In this document: positions 51,708 through 61,373 of the stretch, piece after piece
How positions within the stretch are numbered: the stretch's first letter is position 1
Layout: each line of letters starts with the position of its first letter
Origin: Roseicyclus marinus
GTDB lineage: Bacteria > Pseudomonadota > Alphaproteobacteria > Rhodobacterales > Rhodobacteraceae
Length of the DNA: 64,000 nt
Assembly (NCBI RefSeq): GCF_036322625.1
Contig: NZ_AP027266.1
Coordinates: 3,413,001 to 3,477,000 of the forward strand
Direction: 5' to 3'
Translations under genes and position numbers: made by a program
Notes under the pieces: model-generated
Databases searched by the model: none
What the model saw: only the letters and a program-made list of their open reading frames with translations
What the model was told of the DNA's origin: nothing

Positions 51708-52336
51708 GCGTTCCGTTCGTCTTTCCCGGCGGTCACTCCGCCGTCTGCCTTGCGCAGGCCCTGCAGTTTCGCGGCACCCTCTACAACACGAGGGGCAAGA
51801 CCGCCAGCGGCAAGCGCGCCATGTATCACACTTTGGCGTCCGAATGCCAAACCCAATTCCCGGGCGGTCAGGACGCTGAAATAGCGGGCGCCGGTGGGCG
51901 TCCACAGCTTCGATTTACCCCGCTCGGACCCATCGGTGGCCTGAAGCAGGACGGCGACTTTCCGGGTCGCCAACCAGTCTTTCACCTTTTCGAACCCGGC
52001 CACGGCTTCACCCGCCTTGCGGCTGAGCGCGATCAGGTCCGTCAGCCGCCGTGCCAGCCCAGCCTCGAGGATATCGACAAGGCCATCGGGCAGCGTGACA
52101 GGCTGTTTCGCGGCGCGGGAAAAGAGGTTCTTCTTCACCGCCAGTTCCAGCGCCGCGCGTTCGGAGGCAACCCAGATGCCGCGTCCCGGCAATTTCTCGC
52201 CGAGATCGGGCACGACCATTCCGTCAGGACCCACGACAAAGCGGATCAACCCGTGTTTGGGCTGAACCTCGCCGGTGGCGATGCAGCGGCGCTCCGGGCC
52301 ATCGGCCCTGTCTGTCTGTGCTCCGCCACGGCCCAT
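51704..52336 (-). CDS. YlxR (DUF448)/L7Ae-like RNA-binding protein
   Basis: This 210-residue protein, encoded between nusA and infB, has an N-terminal YlxR-like part with the [24 protein letters not shown] and LPGRGIWV motifs. A C-terminal L7Ae-type part follows ([22 protein letters not shown]). This fusion is common in alphaproteobacteria. The function is presumed RNA binding, perhaps with the RNase P or transcription machinery. ATG 52336 is 28 bp after nusA, and the stop overlaps infB. Confidence 0.92.
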   Translation of the reverse strand: MGRGGAQTDRADGPERRCIATGEVQPKHGLIRFVVGPDGMVVPDLGEKLPGRGIWVASERAALELAVKKNLFSRAAKQPVTLPDGLVDILEAGLARRLTDLIALSRKAGEAVAGFEKVKDWLATRKVAVLLQATDGSERGKSKLWTPTGARYFSVLTARELGLAFGRQSVIHGALAAGGLAPRVVEGAAKLQGLRKADGGVTAGKDERNA

Positions 52337-52364
52337 GTCCCGTGCGTCCTCCAGGGGGAGGGCC

Positions 52365-53999
52365 TCAGCCCTCCGCCTCCTCGTCGAGATCTTCTTCGTC
52401 GCCCTCTTCCGCAGCTTCGGCCGCGGCCTGGGCCTCCAGTTCTTCGATCGACACCCAGCCCAGCTTGACGCGGGCGGTCATGACCATGTTCTGCGCTTCC
52501 TCGAGGCTCACGTCGAAGGGTTCGAGCAGACCGGTATCCTTGACGCGCGCGCCGTCCACCGTGGTCCAGCCGCCGGCCAGTTCCCAATCGGCGCAGGTCG
52601 CGAAATCTTCCAGCGTCTTGATGCCGTCCTCACCCAGCGCCACCAGCATCTGTGGGGTCAGGCCGTCGAATTCAAGCAAGGCCTCTTCCATCCCGAGGCT
52701 CTTGGCCTTTGCGAGCGCCTGCTTGTTCTGCTCCTCGAGGTAGTCGCGGGCGCGGGCCTGCAATTCCTCGGCGGTGCTTTCGTCGACGCCGTCGATCACC
52801 AAAAGCTCGTCCATGTCCACATAGGCCACTTCCTCGAGCGAGGTGAAGCCTTCCGAGACCAGGAGCTGGGCAAAGAATTCGTCCAGATCCAGCGTGTCGA
52901 CGAACAGCTTGGTGCGTTCCTCGAACTCGGCCTGACGGCGCTTGGATTCCTCTTCCTCGGTGAGGATGTCGATATCCAGACCCGTCAGCTGGCTGGCAAG
53001 ACGCACGTTCTGACCGCGACGACCGATCGCCAGTGACAGCTGCTCGTCGGGCACGACGACCTCGATCCGCTCGGCATCCTCGTCGATCACGACCTTGGTC
53101 ACTTCGGCGGGTTGCAGCGCGTTCACGAGGAAGGTCGCGGGATCCTCATTCCACGGAATGATGTCGATCTTTTCGCCCTGAAGCTCGTTCACAACGGCCT
53201 GAACGCGGCTGCCGCGCATACCGACGCAGGCGCCAACGGGGTCGATGGAGCTGTCATAGGAAATCACGCCGATCTTGGCACGCGACCCGGGATCGCGGGC
53301 CACGGCCTTGATCTCGATGATGCCGTCGTAGATCTCGGGCACTTCCATCTTGAACAATTCGGCCATGAATTCGGGTGCCGTGCGCGACAGGAAGATCTGC
53401 GGCCCACGCGGCTCGCGGCGCACATCCTTGACGTAGCAGCGGATGCGGTCGCCGTTGCGATAGGCTTCGCGGCCGATCTTTTCGTTGCGGCGCAACACGC
53501 CTTCGCCCCGGCCGATGTCGACGATGACATTGCCGTATTCCTCGCGCTTGACGACACCGTTGATGATGGTGCCCGCGCGGTCCTTGAATTCCTCGTACTG
53601 GCGGTCGCGCTCGGCCTCGCGCACCTTCTGCAAGATGACCTGCTTGGCCGATTGCGCGGCGATCCGGCCCATTTCCACCGGCGGGATCTCGTCGATGATC
53701 GTGTCGCCGATCTTGGCATCGGCCAGCCAGGGCTTGGCCTGTTCGACGGTCAGCTGCGCCTTTTCGTTCTCGACCTCGTCATCGGCGACGACGGTGCGCA
53801 CGCGGGTGAAACGCGCGCGGCCGGTCTTGCGGTCGATGGCGACGCGGATGTCGAGCTCGGCCCCGTAGCGCGACTTGGCGGCGCGCGCGAGGCTCTCTTC
53901 CATCGCTTCGATGACCAGCGACGGGTCGATCATCTTTTCGCGGGCCACGGCCTCGGCGGTCTGCAACAGTTCCAGCTGGTTGGCTGACGTGATGGCCAT
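52365..53999 (-). CDS. nusA: NusA, transcription termination/antitermination factor
   Basis: NusA binds RNA polymerase and nascent RNA. The 544-residue protein has the N-terminal RNAP-binding domain ([22 protein letters not shown]), an S1 domain ([25 protein letters not shown]), two KH domains ([45 protein letters not shown]) and C-terminal acidic repeats ending in a run of Glu/Asp. ATG 53999 is 6 bp after rimP. Confidence 0.97.
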   Translation of the reverse strand: MAITSANQLELLQTAEAVAREKMIDPSLVIEAMEESLARAAKSRYGAELDIRVAIDRKTGRARFTRVRTVVADDEVENEKAQLTVEQAKPWLADAKIGDTIIDEIPPVEMGRIAAQSAKQVILQKVREAERDRQYEEFKDRAGTIINGVVKREEYGNVIVDIGRGEGVLRRNEKIGREAYRNGDRIRCYVKDVRREPRGPQIFLSRTAPEFMAELFKMEVPEIYDGIIEIKAVARDPGSRAKIGVISYDSSIDPVGACVGMRGSRVQAVVNELQGEKIDIIPWNEDPATFLVNALQPAEVTKVVIDEDAERIEVVVPDEQLSLAIGRRGQNVRLASQLTGLDIDILTEEEESKRRQAEFEERTKLFVDTLDLDEFFAQLLVSEGFTSLEEVAYVDMDELLVIDGVDESTAEELQARARDYLEEQNKQALAKAKSLGMEEALLEFDGLTPQMLVALGEDGIKTLEDFATCADWELAGGWTTVDGARVKDTGLLEPFDVSLEEAQNMVMTARVKLGWVSIEELEAQAAAEAAEEGDEEDLDEEAEG

Positions 54000-54005
54000 C
54001 TTGCG

Positions 54006-54578
54006 TTACTCCTCAGCGTCCGAGGATTCTTCCTCGATATCGTCAAACTGGGTTTCGTCGATGATGCCCGCGGCCTTCCTCTGCCGCAGCATCTCCTTGA
54101 TCAACTCGTCGGTCAGGACCAGTTTCGCATCCGACAGCCAGTCGAAATGCAGACCCACGGTCCCTTCCTCGATGTTCAACAGAACCTCTTCGCCCTCGAC
54201 GCCCGCCAGCACGCCCTTGAAGCGGCGGCGCCCGTCGATCATCTCGGTCGTCTCGATCCGGGCCTCGTAGCCTTCGAAGGTCTCGAAATCCTTGAGCCGG
54301 GTCAGCGGGCGGTCGATGCCGGGGCTCGACACTTCCAGCGTATAGGCATCCTCGAGCGGGTCCTCGACATCCAGCACCGCGCTGACGGCGGTGGAGATCT
54401 CGGCGCATTCATCCACCTCGATCCCGCCGCCGGGGCGCTCGGCCATGATCTGCAAGGTCTTGGTCTGACCGCCCATCAGCCGGATGCGCACCAGCTCGAA
54501 CCCCATACCCTCGATCACGGGGGTCAGGATTTCGGCCATGCGCCGGTCGATGGCGGTCTTGGCGATCAGCTCCGACAA
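54006..54578 (-). CDS. rimP: RimP, ribosome maturation factor
   Basis: RimP is needed for 30S subunit maturation. The 190-residue protein begins [37 protein letters not shown] and contains the [16 protein letters not shown] block. TTG 54578 is preferred because a GGAG site lies about 9 bp upstream and the N-terminal residues match the usual family start; an ATG occurs later, at the MAEIL residues. It is the first gene of rimP-nusA-ylxR-infB. Confidence 0.92.
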   Translation of the reverse strand: MSELIAKTAIDRRMAEILTPVIEGMGFELVRIRLMGGQTKTLQIMAERPGGGIEVDECAEISTAVSAVLDVEDPLEDAYTLEVSSPGIDRPLTRLKDFETFEGYEARIETTEMIDGRRRFKGVLAGVEGEEVLLNIEEGTVGLHFDWLSDAKLVLTDELIKEMLRQRKAAGIIDETQFDDIEEESSDAEE

Positions 54579-54595
54579 AAGGGGTCTCCAGAAAC

Positions 54596-54619
54596 GAAAA
54601 AACGGGCCGCGCGGCCCGT
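54596..54619 (-). terminator. Terminator-like hairpin in the rimP leader
   Basis: ACGGGCCGCGCGGCCCGT is a perfect inverted repeat followed, on the minus strand, by TTTTTTCGTTT. It lies upstream of the rimP start (54578), so it could act as a transcription attenuator of the nusA operon or terminate a short upstream transcript. Confidence 0.75.
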
Positions 54620-54743
54620 CGAACTTGTCCGGTGGTGCCATCCGGTTTGGACCCGGGGGCGCCGCTGTTGAAGGCCATATAGGGGGAATCGGGGCGCGGC
54701 GCAAGGGCTGGGCGCATTGACGAACCGGTACCGATAGACTTGA

Positions 54744-55192
54744 ATTGCCACCGGTGTTTTTCGAGTTTCAGCTTTGCACGCGTCTCACCCGGATATCGTC
54801 AGGCTTCTCTTGGGCGAGATCGTCGGACCAGTGCTGATTGGGCGGGTGCCAAGGCGTCATGCCGCGCGTGTCGGCGCGCGTCATCCGCATGTGTGGTTGA
54901 GCCGCGAAACCCTGCTCAAGCAATACGCACGGCACCCCGATATCCCCTTGTCGGAATACGAAGATCTGTCGTGGGCCTTTGCCAGCGATCTGATCTACGG
55001 CGACAAGCGCGCCGGACGCTTCCATATCGTTACTGCTGTCACGCGTGATCCCGGCAAGCCAGACCCATTTCAAGATGACGCTCAAGAACGTGCGCAACTC
55101 CGAACGCCTGTTCTTGATCAGCGCGCATGACCTCAGGCCGGCATCTCTGCGCAAGCTCGTCCAGTCTGCAAAAGAAATAAGGCCCCCCAGTT
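54744..55192 (+). pseudogene. Probable frameshifted nuclease-like remnant (PBECR-type)
   Basis: The plus-strand frame from the TTG at 54774 gives 118 residues, with HPHVWLSRETLLKQYARHPDIPLSEYEDL followed by a region resembling phage-linked barnase/EndoU/RelE-like domains. In the neighbouring frame the downstream sequence continues as THFKMTLKNVRNSERLFLISAHDLR..., ending at 55192. This looks like the rest of the same domain. No ATG and no ribosome site are visible and an in-frame stop lies at 54741. I read it as a broken gene, or a gene with a sequence indel near 55040-55070. The family assignment is by pattern only. Confidence 0.4.
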
Positions 55193-55204
55193 GACCGGAG
55201 GGCC
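55181..55204 (-). terminator. Terminator of a small minus-strand transcript
   Basis: On the minus strand GGCCCTCC and GGGGGGCC pair (one G-U) around an 8-nt loop and are followed by TTATTTCTTTT. It ends the small unit that begins at about 55293. Confidence 0.7.
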
Positions 55205-55235
55205 GCTCGGGGAGGGGCCTGCTAAGCACCCCCAA

Positions 55236-55280
55236 TCAACGCCCGGACAAGTCCGGTGTCACGGTCAGCAGATATTTCAC
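55236..55280 (-). CDS. Possible 14-residue peptide MKYLLTVTPDLSGR
   Basis: A GTG at 55280 opens a 14-codon frame that ends with TGA at 55238-55236. GGGGGA lies 4 bp upstream as a possible ribosome site. It is enclosed by a promoter and a terminator on the same strand, so it could be a leader-like peptide or part of a small regulatory RNA. Coding is not proven. Confidence 0.35.
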   Translation of the reverse strand: MKYLLTVTPDLSGR

Positions 55281-55300
55281 CGCATCCCCCGAGTAGCTCA

Positions 55301-55329
55301 AAGGTATCTCTTTCGCTGCCTTTCGTCAA
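55301..55329 (-). promoter_or_regulatory. Promoter of a small minus-strand transcript
   Basis: TTGACG (55329-55324), a 17-bp spacer and TACCTT (55306-55301) form a promoter-like pair on the minus strand. With a start near 55293 and the terminator at 55181, the RNA would be about 115-125 nt. Confidence 0.5.
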
Positions 55330-55483
55330 GAAATTCAATTATTTACTAAGTGTTTGACCCGGAATCGTTTTTTGCGCGCGGGCCTCCGGCATTCCCCCTC
55401 ATCCCTCGTGTTTCCTCCGTTGCACTGCACCCCGGATTGTCCCAAGGTCGCTGCAAAACACGACATCAGGAAGGGATCACACC

Positions 55484-56614
<1,131 letters not shown>

Positions 56615-56639
56615 TGACAGGGACGAAAGGAATACGGGG

Positions 56640-57056
56640 ATGATGACACAGCGATGGGGCGGCGGGGTCTGCCTTGCCCTGATGATCGGCTCGGCAGCCT
56701 CTGCCGAAGGTTGGTCGGTGATCGATTTCAACGCGGTCAACAGCCGTAGCATCTGCATGAACTATGCGGAAACGACGATCGAGACCTACCGAAGCCGGTT
56801 CGGTGCGCCCGGGTTCACGGGGCGCTCGGAATGGACGGTCGGCGGCTACGACCTGCGCGGCGAAGTTGTCGACGCCCTCTTCGTCTGCGTGGACGAGGCC
56901 GGCTTGGTCTCGCCCCTGATGGTGCTGCACAACACCGATGACGACAGCGATGCGCGGGAACTGATCGCCGATCGGCTGGGCGACATCTGGGACGAGATCG
57001 TCGCCGGCGGGGGCACCACCCTTGGCGGCACCACGCTGGGCGGCGCCACCAAATAG
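56640..57056 (+). CDS. Secreted protein of unknown function with a Gly/Thr tail
   Basis: This 138-residue protein has a signal peptide (MMTQRWGGGVCLALMIGSAASA). The mature part has two cysteines (SICMNYAET, LFVCVDE) that could form a disulfide. It ends with a short repeat, GGGTTLGGTTLGGATK, encoded by repeated GGCGGCACCAC-type units. I do not recognise a family. It lies 25 bp after the alcohol dehydrogenase gene and 10 bp before the acetyltransferase gene. Confidence 0.75.
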   Translation: MMTQRWGGGVCLALMIGSAASAEGWSVIDFNAVNSRSICMNYAETTIETYRSRFGAPGFTGRSEWTVGGYDLRGEVVDALFVCVDEAGLVSPLMVLHNTDDDSDARELIADRLGDIWDEIVAGGGTTLGGTTLGGATK

Positions 57057-57066
57057 GGCGCAGCAA

Positions 57067-57561
57067 TTGTCCGACCTGACGATCCGCCGCGCGGACAGCC
57101 ATGATGCCACGGCGCTGGAAGACCTGCTTTTGCCGGTCTTCCGCGCGGGCGACACCTATACGATCGACCCCGACATCTCGGCCGGGGATGCGGTGGCCTA
57201 TTGGCTTGCGCCGGAAAAGACCGCCTTTCTGGCCGAGGCCGGGGGCCGCGCGCTTGGCACCTATTATATCCGCCCCAATCAGGCCGGGGGCGGCGCGCAT
57301 GTCTGCAATTGCGGCTACATCACGGCCCCCGAGGCACGCGGGCGCGGCGTGGCCCGCGCCATGCTGGCCCACTCGCTGGATGAGGCCCGCGCGCAGGGTT
57401 ACCGGGCGATGCAATACAATTTCGTCGTTTCGACCAATACCCGCGCCATCGACACCTGGACCCGCGCCGGGTTCGAAACGGTGGGCCGCCTGCCCGCCGC
57501 CTTTCACCACCCGACCCAAGGCTATGTCGATGCGCTCGTCATGTTCCGGTCCCTTGTCTAG
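57067..57561 (+). CDS. GNAT-family N-acetyltransferase
   Basis: This is a 164-residue GCN5-related acetyltransferase of unknown substrate. The acetyl-CoA binding block is ITAPEARGRGVARAMLAHSLDEAR (around residue 78), followed by the AMQYNFVVSTNTRAIDTWTRAGFETVGRLP region. TTG 57067 is chosen because the MSDLTIRRAD sequence is a normal family start; the frame upstream overlaps the preceding gene. The next gene starts inside its 3' end. Confidence 0.9.
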   Translation: MSDLTIRRADSHDATALEDLLLPVFRAGDTYTIDPDISAGDAVAYWLAPEKTAFLAEAGGRALGTYYIRPNQAGGGAHVCNCGYITAPEARGRGVARAMLAHSLDEARAQGYRAMQYNFVVSTNTRAIDTWTRAGFETVGRLPAAFHHPTQGYVDALVMFRSLV

Positions 57562-57997
57562 GGCGTTTGCCCTGGTGGCCCTGGCCCTGCCAGCGCTGGC
57601 CCATGGGCAGACCGCCTCCGACACCCTGCGCGCGCTCGATCCCCCTGATCCCGTCGTGACCTACACGCTTGGCGGACAAGAGATCATCCTTCGGCCTTGG
57701 GACATCGTGGCGGTCGAATTGTCCGAAAGCGGCGGGATCACCGATATCTTCCTGCGCCTGACCCCCGAGGCGGCAGAGACGCTCGCGGCCACGACAGCGC
57801 AGGCCATCGGACGACCCTTTGGGATCCACCTGTGCGGCCATGCCATGCTGGAGACATCGGTCGCGGCCGTGAACGAGACCGGTACCCTCTACCTGCCCGA
57901 CACGAATGCCGCCCGGGGCGAGGCGCTCCGCGCGCTCTGGCAGGGCCGGACGCGATGTGACAGGCTGGGGCCGGAGGTATTTCCCGATGGCCAATGA
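57530..57997 (+). CDS. Secreted protein of unknown function
   Basis: This protein of about 155 residues has a signal peptide (LSRAFALVALALPALAHG, cleavage near QTA). The mature part contains two cysteines (IHLCGHAMLE, TRCDRLG). ATG 57530 has an AAGG site upstream; ATG 57524 or TTG 57554 are other possible starts, all overlapping the acetyltransferase end. No family recognised. It overlaps the NYN-domain gene by 11 bp. Confidence 0.7.
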   Translation: MRSSCSGPLSRAFALVALALPALAHGQTASDTLRALDPPDPVVTYTLGGQEIILRPWDIVAVELSESGGITDIFLRLTPEAAETLAATTAQAIGRPFGIHLCGHAMLETSVAAVNETGTLYLPDTNAARGEALRALWQGRTRCDRLGPEVFPDGQ

Positions 57998-58703
57998 CAA
58001 GACACCGCTGCTGGCGGTCCTGATCGACGCCGACAACACCAGCCACAAGCATGCCCGCGCGATTTTCGACGAGATCGCGGGCTTTGGCGAGGCAAGCGTG
58101 CGGCGCATCTACGGGGATTTCTCCTCGACCCACATGAAGGGCTGGTCGGCGGTCCAGGCCGAATTCGGCATCGTGCCGCATCACCAGCCCGCCAATACCG
58201 TGGGCAAGAACGCCAGCGACATCGCGCTCGTGATCGACGCGATGGACCTGATGCACACCGGCCGGTTCGACGGCTTCGTCCTGGTCAGTTCCGACAGCGA
58301 TTTCACCCGCCTCGCGCAGCGCCTGCGCGAACAGGGGCTGGAGGTCTACGGCATCGGCCAGCAAAAGACCCCCGAGGCGTTCCGCCGGGCCTGCAAACGG
58401 TTCATCTTTGTCGAGAACATCCTGCCCGCCGATCCCAAGGACGAGAAATCCGAGGGCAAGAGCCCCGACAAACTCCCCCTGACCGAGGCGCGCGACCTGA
58501 TCTTTCGCGCCATGGACGGGATCGAACAGGATGACGACTGGTATTCGCTGGGCCAGATCGGCCAGTTCATCACCGCCGCCAACCCCGATTTCGACACCCG
58601 GACCTATGGCAAGCGCAAGCTGTCGGACCTGGTGCAGAGCCTGAAGATGCTGGAGGTCAAGCGCGGCGCGGGCAACCAGTTGCTGGTGCGTCGTCTGGAT
58701 TGA
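57987..58703 (+). CDS. NYN-domain (LabA-like) protein with OST-HTH-type C-terminus
   Basis: This 238-residue protein has an N-terminal PIN-like NYN domain. Acidic residues are at the usual places (VLIDADNTSHKHA; SDIALVIDAMDLM; VLVSSDSDFTRLA), which suggests a metal-dependent RNase. The C-terminal ~75 residues (LTEARDLIFRAMDGIEQDDDWYSLGQIGQFI) fit an OST-HTH/LOTUS RNA-binding domain. ATG 57987 follows CGGAGG. The RNA target is unknown. Confidence 0.9.
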   Translation: MANDKTPLLAVLIDADNTSHKHARAIFDEIAGFGEASVRRIYGDFSSTHMKGWSAVQAEFGIVPHHQPANTVGKNASDIALVIDAMDLMHTGRFDGFVLVSSDSDFTRLAQRLREQGLEVYGIGQQKTPEAFRRACKRFIFVENILPADPKDEKSEGKSPDKLPLTEARDLIFRAMDGIEQDDDWYSLGQIGQFITAANPDFDTRTYGKRKLSDLVQSLKMLEVKRGAGNQLLVRRLD

Positions 58704-58714
58704 GGCGTTGTTGG

Positions 58715-58771
58715 GGGCTCTGCCCCTGGCCTGCGGCCTCCCCCCGGAGTTTTTCGGCCAAGATGAAGGGG
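58715..58771 (+). repeat. Dispersed GC-rich palindromic element (copy B)
   Basis: GGGGGCTCTGCCCC, then CTCCCCCCGGAGTTTTTCGG and CCAAGATGAAG. It lies between the NYN gene and the TetR gene and probably ends one or both transcripts. It shares the CTCCCCCCGGAGT core with the copy inside bchB. Confidence 0.7.
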
Positions 58772-58801
58772 GGCCGTTAACCTTGATGAAAGGTTGACGG
58801 G

Positions 58802-59419
58802 TCAGGCCCTGCGGTAACGGGCGAGGAAGGTTTTCACCGCCTCGGCGGCGACGCGGTCGATTTCCGTCTCTTGAGGGTTCTTTTCGATGCCGAAGAGCAC
58901 CTTGAGCATCAGGTCGGCGCGGCAAAGCTGGGCCAGCTGGTCGGCGGCCAGCGCGCTATCCTCGATGGCGAGCGTGGCGCGCGCCTTGGGGCTGTCGAGA
59001 TATTGGGCGATCTTGCGGCCCCATTTCTTGGGTCCGCTGTCGTAGAAGGTGCGCCCCAGGTCGGGAAAGCGCTGCGCCTCGGCGACGCAGACGCGGAACA
59101 TGTCCTGCCCGAAGCGGGACAGGATGAAGGTGATCAGCGCCTTGCAGATCACATGCAGCGTTTCCTCGACGCTCAGATCGCCCGCATCCATCAGGAATTC
59201 GATTTCGGCCTGTTGCGCGCATTCGATTTCCAGAACCGCGAGGAACAGGTGCTGCTTGTCGGGGAAATAGCTGTAGAGCGTGGCCTTGGACACACCGGCA
59301 TCGCGGGCGATCTCGTCCACGCTGGCACCCTCGTAGCCTTCGCGCAAAAAGACGCTGCGTGCGCCTTCGACCACCTGGTCGAACTTGCGCCCCTTCTTGA
59401 TCTGCGCCTCGGCGTTCAT
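58802..59419 (-). CDS. TetR-family transcriptional regulator
   Basis: This 205-residue regulator has the N-terminal helix-turn-helix SVDEIARDAGVSKATLYSYFPDKQHLFLAV (about 35-64) and a C-terminal ligand-binding domain of the AefR type. ATG 59419 (MNAEAQIKKGRK) is taken as start; earlier in-frame codons reach into the promoter region of the transporter gene. It is divergent from the AEC-family transporter gene (101 bp apart), which is a likely target. Confidence 0.92.
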   Translation of the reverse strand: MNAEAQIKKGRKFDQVVEGARSVFLREGYEGASVDEIARDAGVSKATLYSYFPDKQHLFLAVLEIECAQQAEIEFLMDAGDLSVEETLHVICKALITFILSRFGQDMFRVCVAEAQRFPDLGRTFYDSGPKKWGRKIAQYLDSPKARATLAIEDSALAADQLAQLCRADLMLKVLFGIEKNPQETEIDRVAAEAVKTFLARYRRA

Positions 59420-59520
59420 CCCTGTCCCCCCGCTTGTCGTGACAATGTAAACCATCCGGTTCAGTTGCGGCAAGGACTTCGCACATGGACTCTGATCGAG
59501 GCGCGGATTAGCCAAGGCCC

Positions 59521-60471
59521 ATGTTCGAGATCTTTCTCAAGACCTTGCCGTTCTTTGCCTTGATCGGGCTGGGCTACCAGGCCTGCCGGACCGGGTTTTT
59601 CACGGCCGAGGCTGCGGCCTATCTCACGAAATTCGTGTTCTATTTCGCGCTTTCGGCGATGCTGTTCCGCTTTGCCGCGAACCTGTCCCTCGCGGAGATC
59701 TTCGATTGGTGGTTTGTCGCCGCCTATCTGTGGGGCTGTTTCGTGGTCTATGCGATCGCCACCGCCGTGGCGTTCCTGCGCAGACGCTCGATCGAGGAAG
59801 CGGCGGTGGAGGCGCAATGCGCCGTGATCGGCAATACCGGCTTTCTCGGCGTGCCGATGCTGATCGTGCTTCTGGGCGAGGCGGCGGCGGGTCCTGTCCT
59901 GATGGTCCTGTCGCTCGACCTGATCGTGTTTTCCTCGATCATCGTGATCCTGATCACGGGCAGCCGGGATGGGCGGATGTCGCTCGGCATTCTCAAGACC
60001 GTGGGGATGGGGCTGATCAAGAACCCGATGATCGTCTCCATGACGCTGGGCCTGGCCTGGTCGGGGACGGGCTGGGCCGTGCCGGGGCCGGTCAACGAAT
60101 TCCTGGGCATCCTGGGGGCGGCGGCCACGCCCGGCGCGCTCTTTGCCATCGGTGCATCGCTGGCGGGCAAATCGGCCGAACGCATCCAGGTCGCGGGCTG
60201 GCTCAGTTTCTGCAAGCTCGTCCTGCATCCCCTGGCCGTGGGTTTTGCCGCGCTCTGGCTCTTTCCGGTCGACACGTTTGACGCGGCGGTGATGATCGCC
60301 GCCTCCTCCCTGCCGGTGGCGGGCAATGTCTATATCCTTGCCCAGCATTACGGGGTCGCGCCGCAGCGCGTTTCGGCCTCGATCCTGATCTCGACGGCGC
60401 TCAGCATCCTGACGGTGTCCGCCGTGATCGCCTGGGTCTCGGGCATGGCGGGGATCGTGCCGGGGGGCTGA
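59521..60471 (+). CDS. AEC-family transporter
   Basis: This 316-residue membrane protein of the auxin efflux carrier family has about ten helices in two repeats. Characteristic sites are QCAVIGNTGFLGVPM near residue 98 and AASSLPVAGNVYILAQHYG near residue 260. Substrates of bacterial members are usually organic acids or are unknown. The divergent TetR gene suggests inducible expression. Confidence 0.9.
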   Translation: MFEIFLKTLPFFALIGLGYQACRTGFFTAEAAAYLTKFVFYFALSAMLFRFAANLSLAEIFDWWFVAAYLWGCFVVYAIATAVAFLRRRSIEEAAVEAQCAVIGNTGFLGVPMLIVLLGEAAAGPVLMVLSLDLIVFSSIIVILITGSRDGRMSLGILKTVGMGLIKNPMIVSMTLGLAWSGTGWAVPGPVNEFLGILGAAATPGALFAIGASLAGKSAERIQVAGWLSFCKLVLHPLAVGFAALWLFPVDTFDAAVMIAASSLPVAGNVYILAQHYGVAPQRVSASILISTALSILTVSAVIAWVSGMAGIVPGG

Positions 60472-60533
60472 TCCGCTTGCGGTCGGGCCTTGGGCCGCGC
60501 TACGCCTTGGGCGGGCCGCAACAGGAGGGCGCG

Positions 60534-61373
60534 ATGGAAACGATCTCGGAAAACCGGTGTTTCGACGGGACGCAGGGCGTCTATCGCCATGCGTCCGAGG
60601 CGACGGGCACCGACATGACATTCGGCCTGTTCCTGCCCGCCGAGGCGGAGGACGGGCCGGTGCCTGTGTTGTGGTATCTTTCGGGCCTGACCTGCACCCA
60701 TGCCAATGCGATGGAGAAAGCGGGCGCGCAGCAATGGGCCGCCGAACAGGGGATCGCGCTGGTTTTCCCCGACACCTCGCCCCGGGGGGCGGGCGTGCCC
60801 GACGATCCGGCCTATGACCTGGGGCAGGGGGCGGGGTTCTACCTGAACGCGGTGCAGGACCCATGGGCCGAGCATTTCCAGATGTGGAGCTACATCACCG
60901 AGGAATTGCCGCAGGCGCTGTTTCACCGCTTCGCGCTCGACGAAGAGCGGCAGGCGATCACCGGTCATTCCATGGGCGGCCATGGCGCGCTGACCATCGC
61001 CATGCATCACCCCGACCGCTTCGCCAGCGTTTCGGCCTTTGCGCCCATCTGCAACCCGATGGAAAGCGATTGGGGCCAGAAGCAATTCACCGCCTATCTG
61101 GGTTCCAACACCGCCCTGTGGGAGGCGCATGACGCAAGCGTGCTGATGCGCGAGCGCGGTTTTGCCGGGCCGATCCTGATCGACACCGGGACGGCGGATC
61201 AATTCGGCGATCTCTTGAGGACCGAAGTCCTGGCCGAGGCGATGGCGGCGCGCCGCCAGCATGCCACCCTGCGCCTGCAACCGGGATACGATCACAGCTA
61301 TTGGTTCGTCTCGAGCTTCATGGAGGATCACGTGACCTTTCACGCCGAAGCGCTTTACGGGGTCCGCACATGA
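60534..61373 (+). CDS. fghA: S-formylglutathione hydrolase
   Basis: This hydrolase releases formate and glutathione from S-formylglutathione, completing formaldehyde oxidation begun by the dehydrogenase at 55484. The 279-residue esterase-D-type protein has LSGLTCTHANAMEKAG, the nucleophile motif ITGHSMGGHGALTIA and a late catalytic histidine in YDHSYWFVSSFMEDH. ATG 60534 follows CAGGAGGG. The HAD hydrolase gene overlaps its stop (ATGA). Confidence 0.95.
   Translation: METISENRCFDGTQGVYRHASEATGTDMTFGLFLPAEAEDGPVPVLWYLSGLTCTHANAMEKAGAQQWAAEQGIALVFPDTSPRGAGVPDDPAYDLGQGAGFYLNAVQDPWAEHFQMWSYITEELPQALFHRFALDEERQAITGHSMGGHGALTIAMHHPDRFASVSAFAPICNPMESDWGQKQFTAYLGSNTALWEAHDASVLMRERGFAGPILIDTGTADQFGDLLRTEVLAEAMAARRQHATLRLQPGYDHSYWFVSSFMEDHVTFHAEALYGVRT

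Larger units (their letters stand above)
55193..55483. other. Intergenic region before adhC
   Basis: About 290 bp. It contains a minus-strand promoter-small ORF-terminator unit (55181-55329) and an AT-richer part at 55320-55360. adhC has AGGAAGGGAT as ribosome site at 55469-55478. No tRNA or larger gene is visible. Confidence 0.7.

Noticed and set aside
49326-51884. 852-codon open frame on the plus strand opposite infB
   Set aside because: It is antisense to a clear IF-2 gene; its composition (His/Leu/Arg runs) reflects the complementary strand.
54768-55235. 155-codon minus-strand frame near rimP
   Set aside because: No ribosome site and no family pattern; the promoter and terminator seen there fit a shorter RNA.
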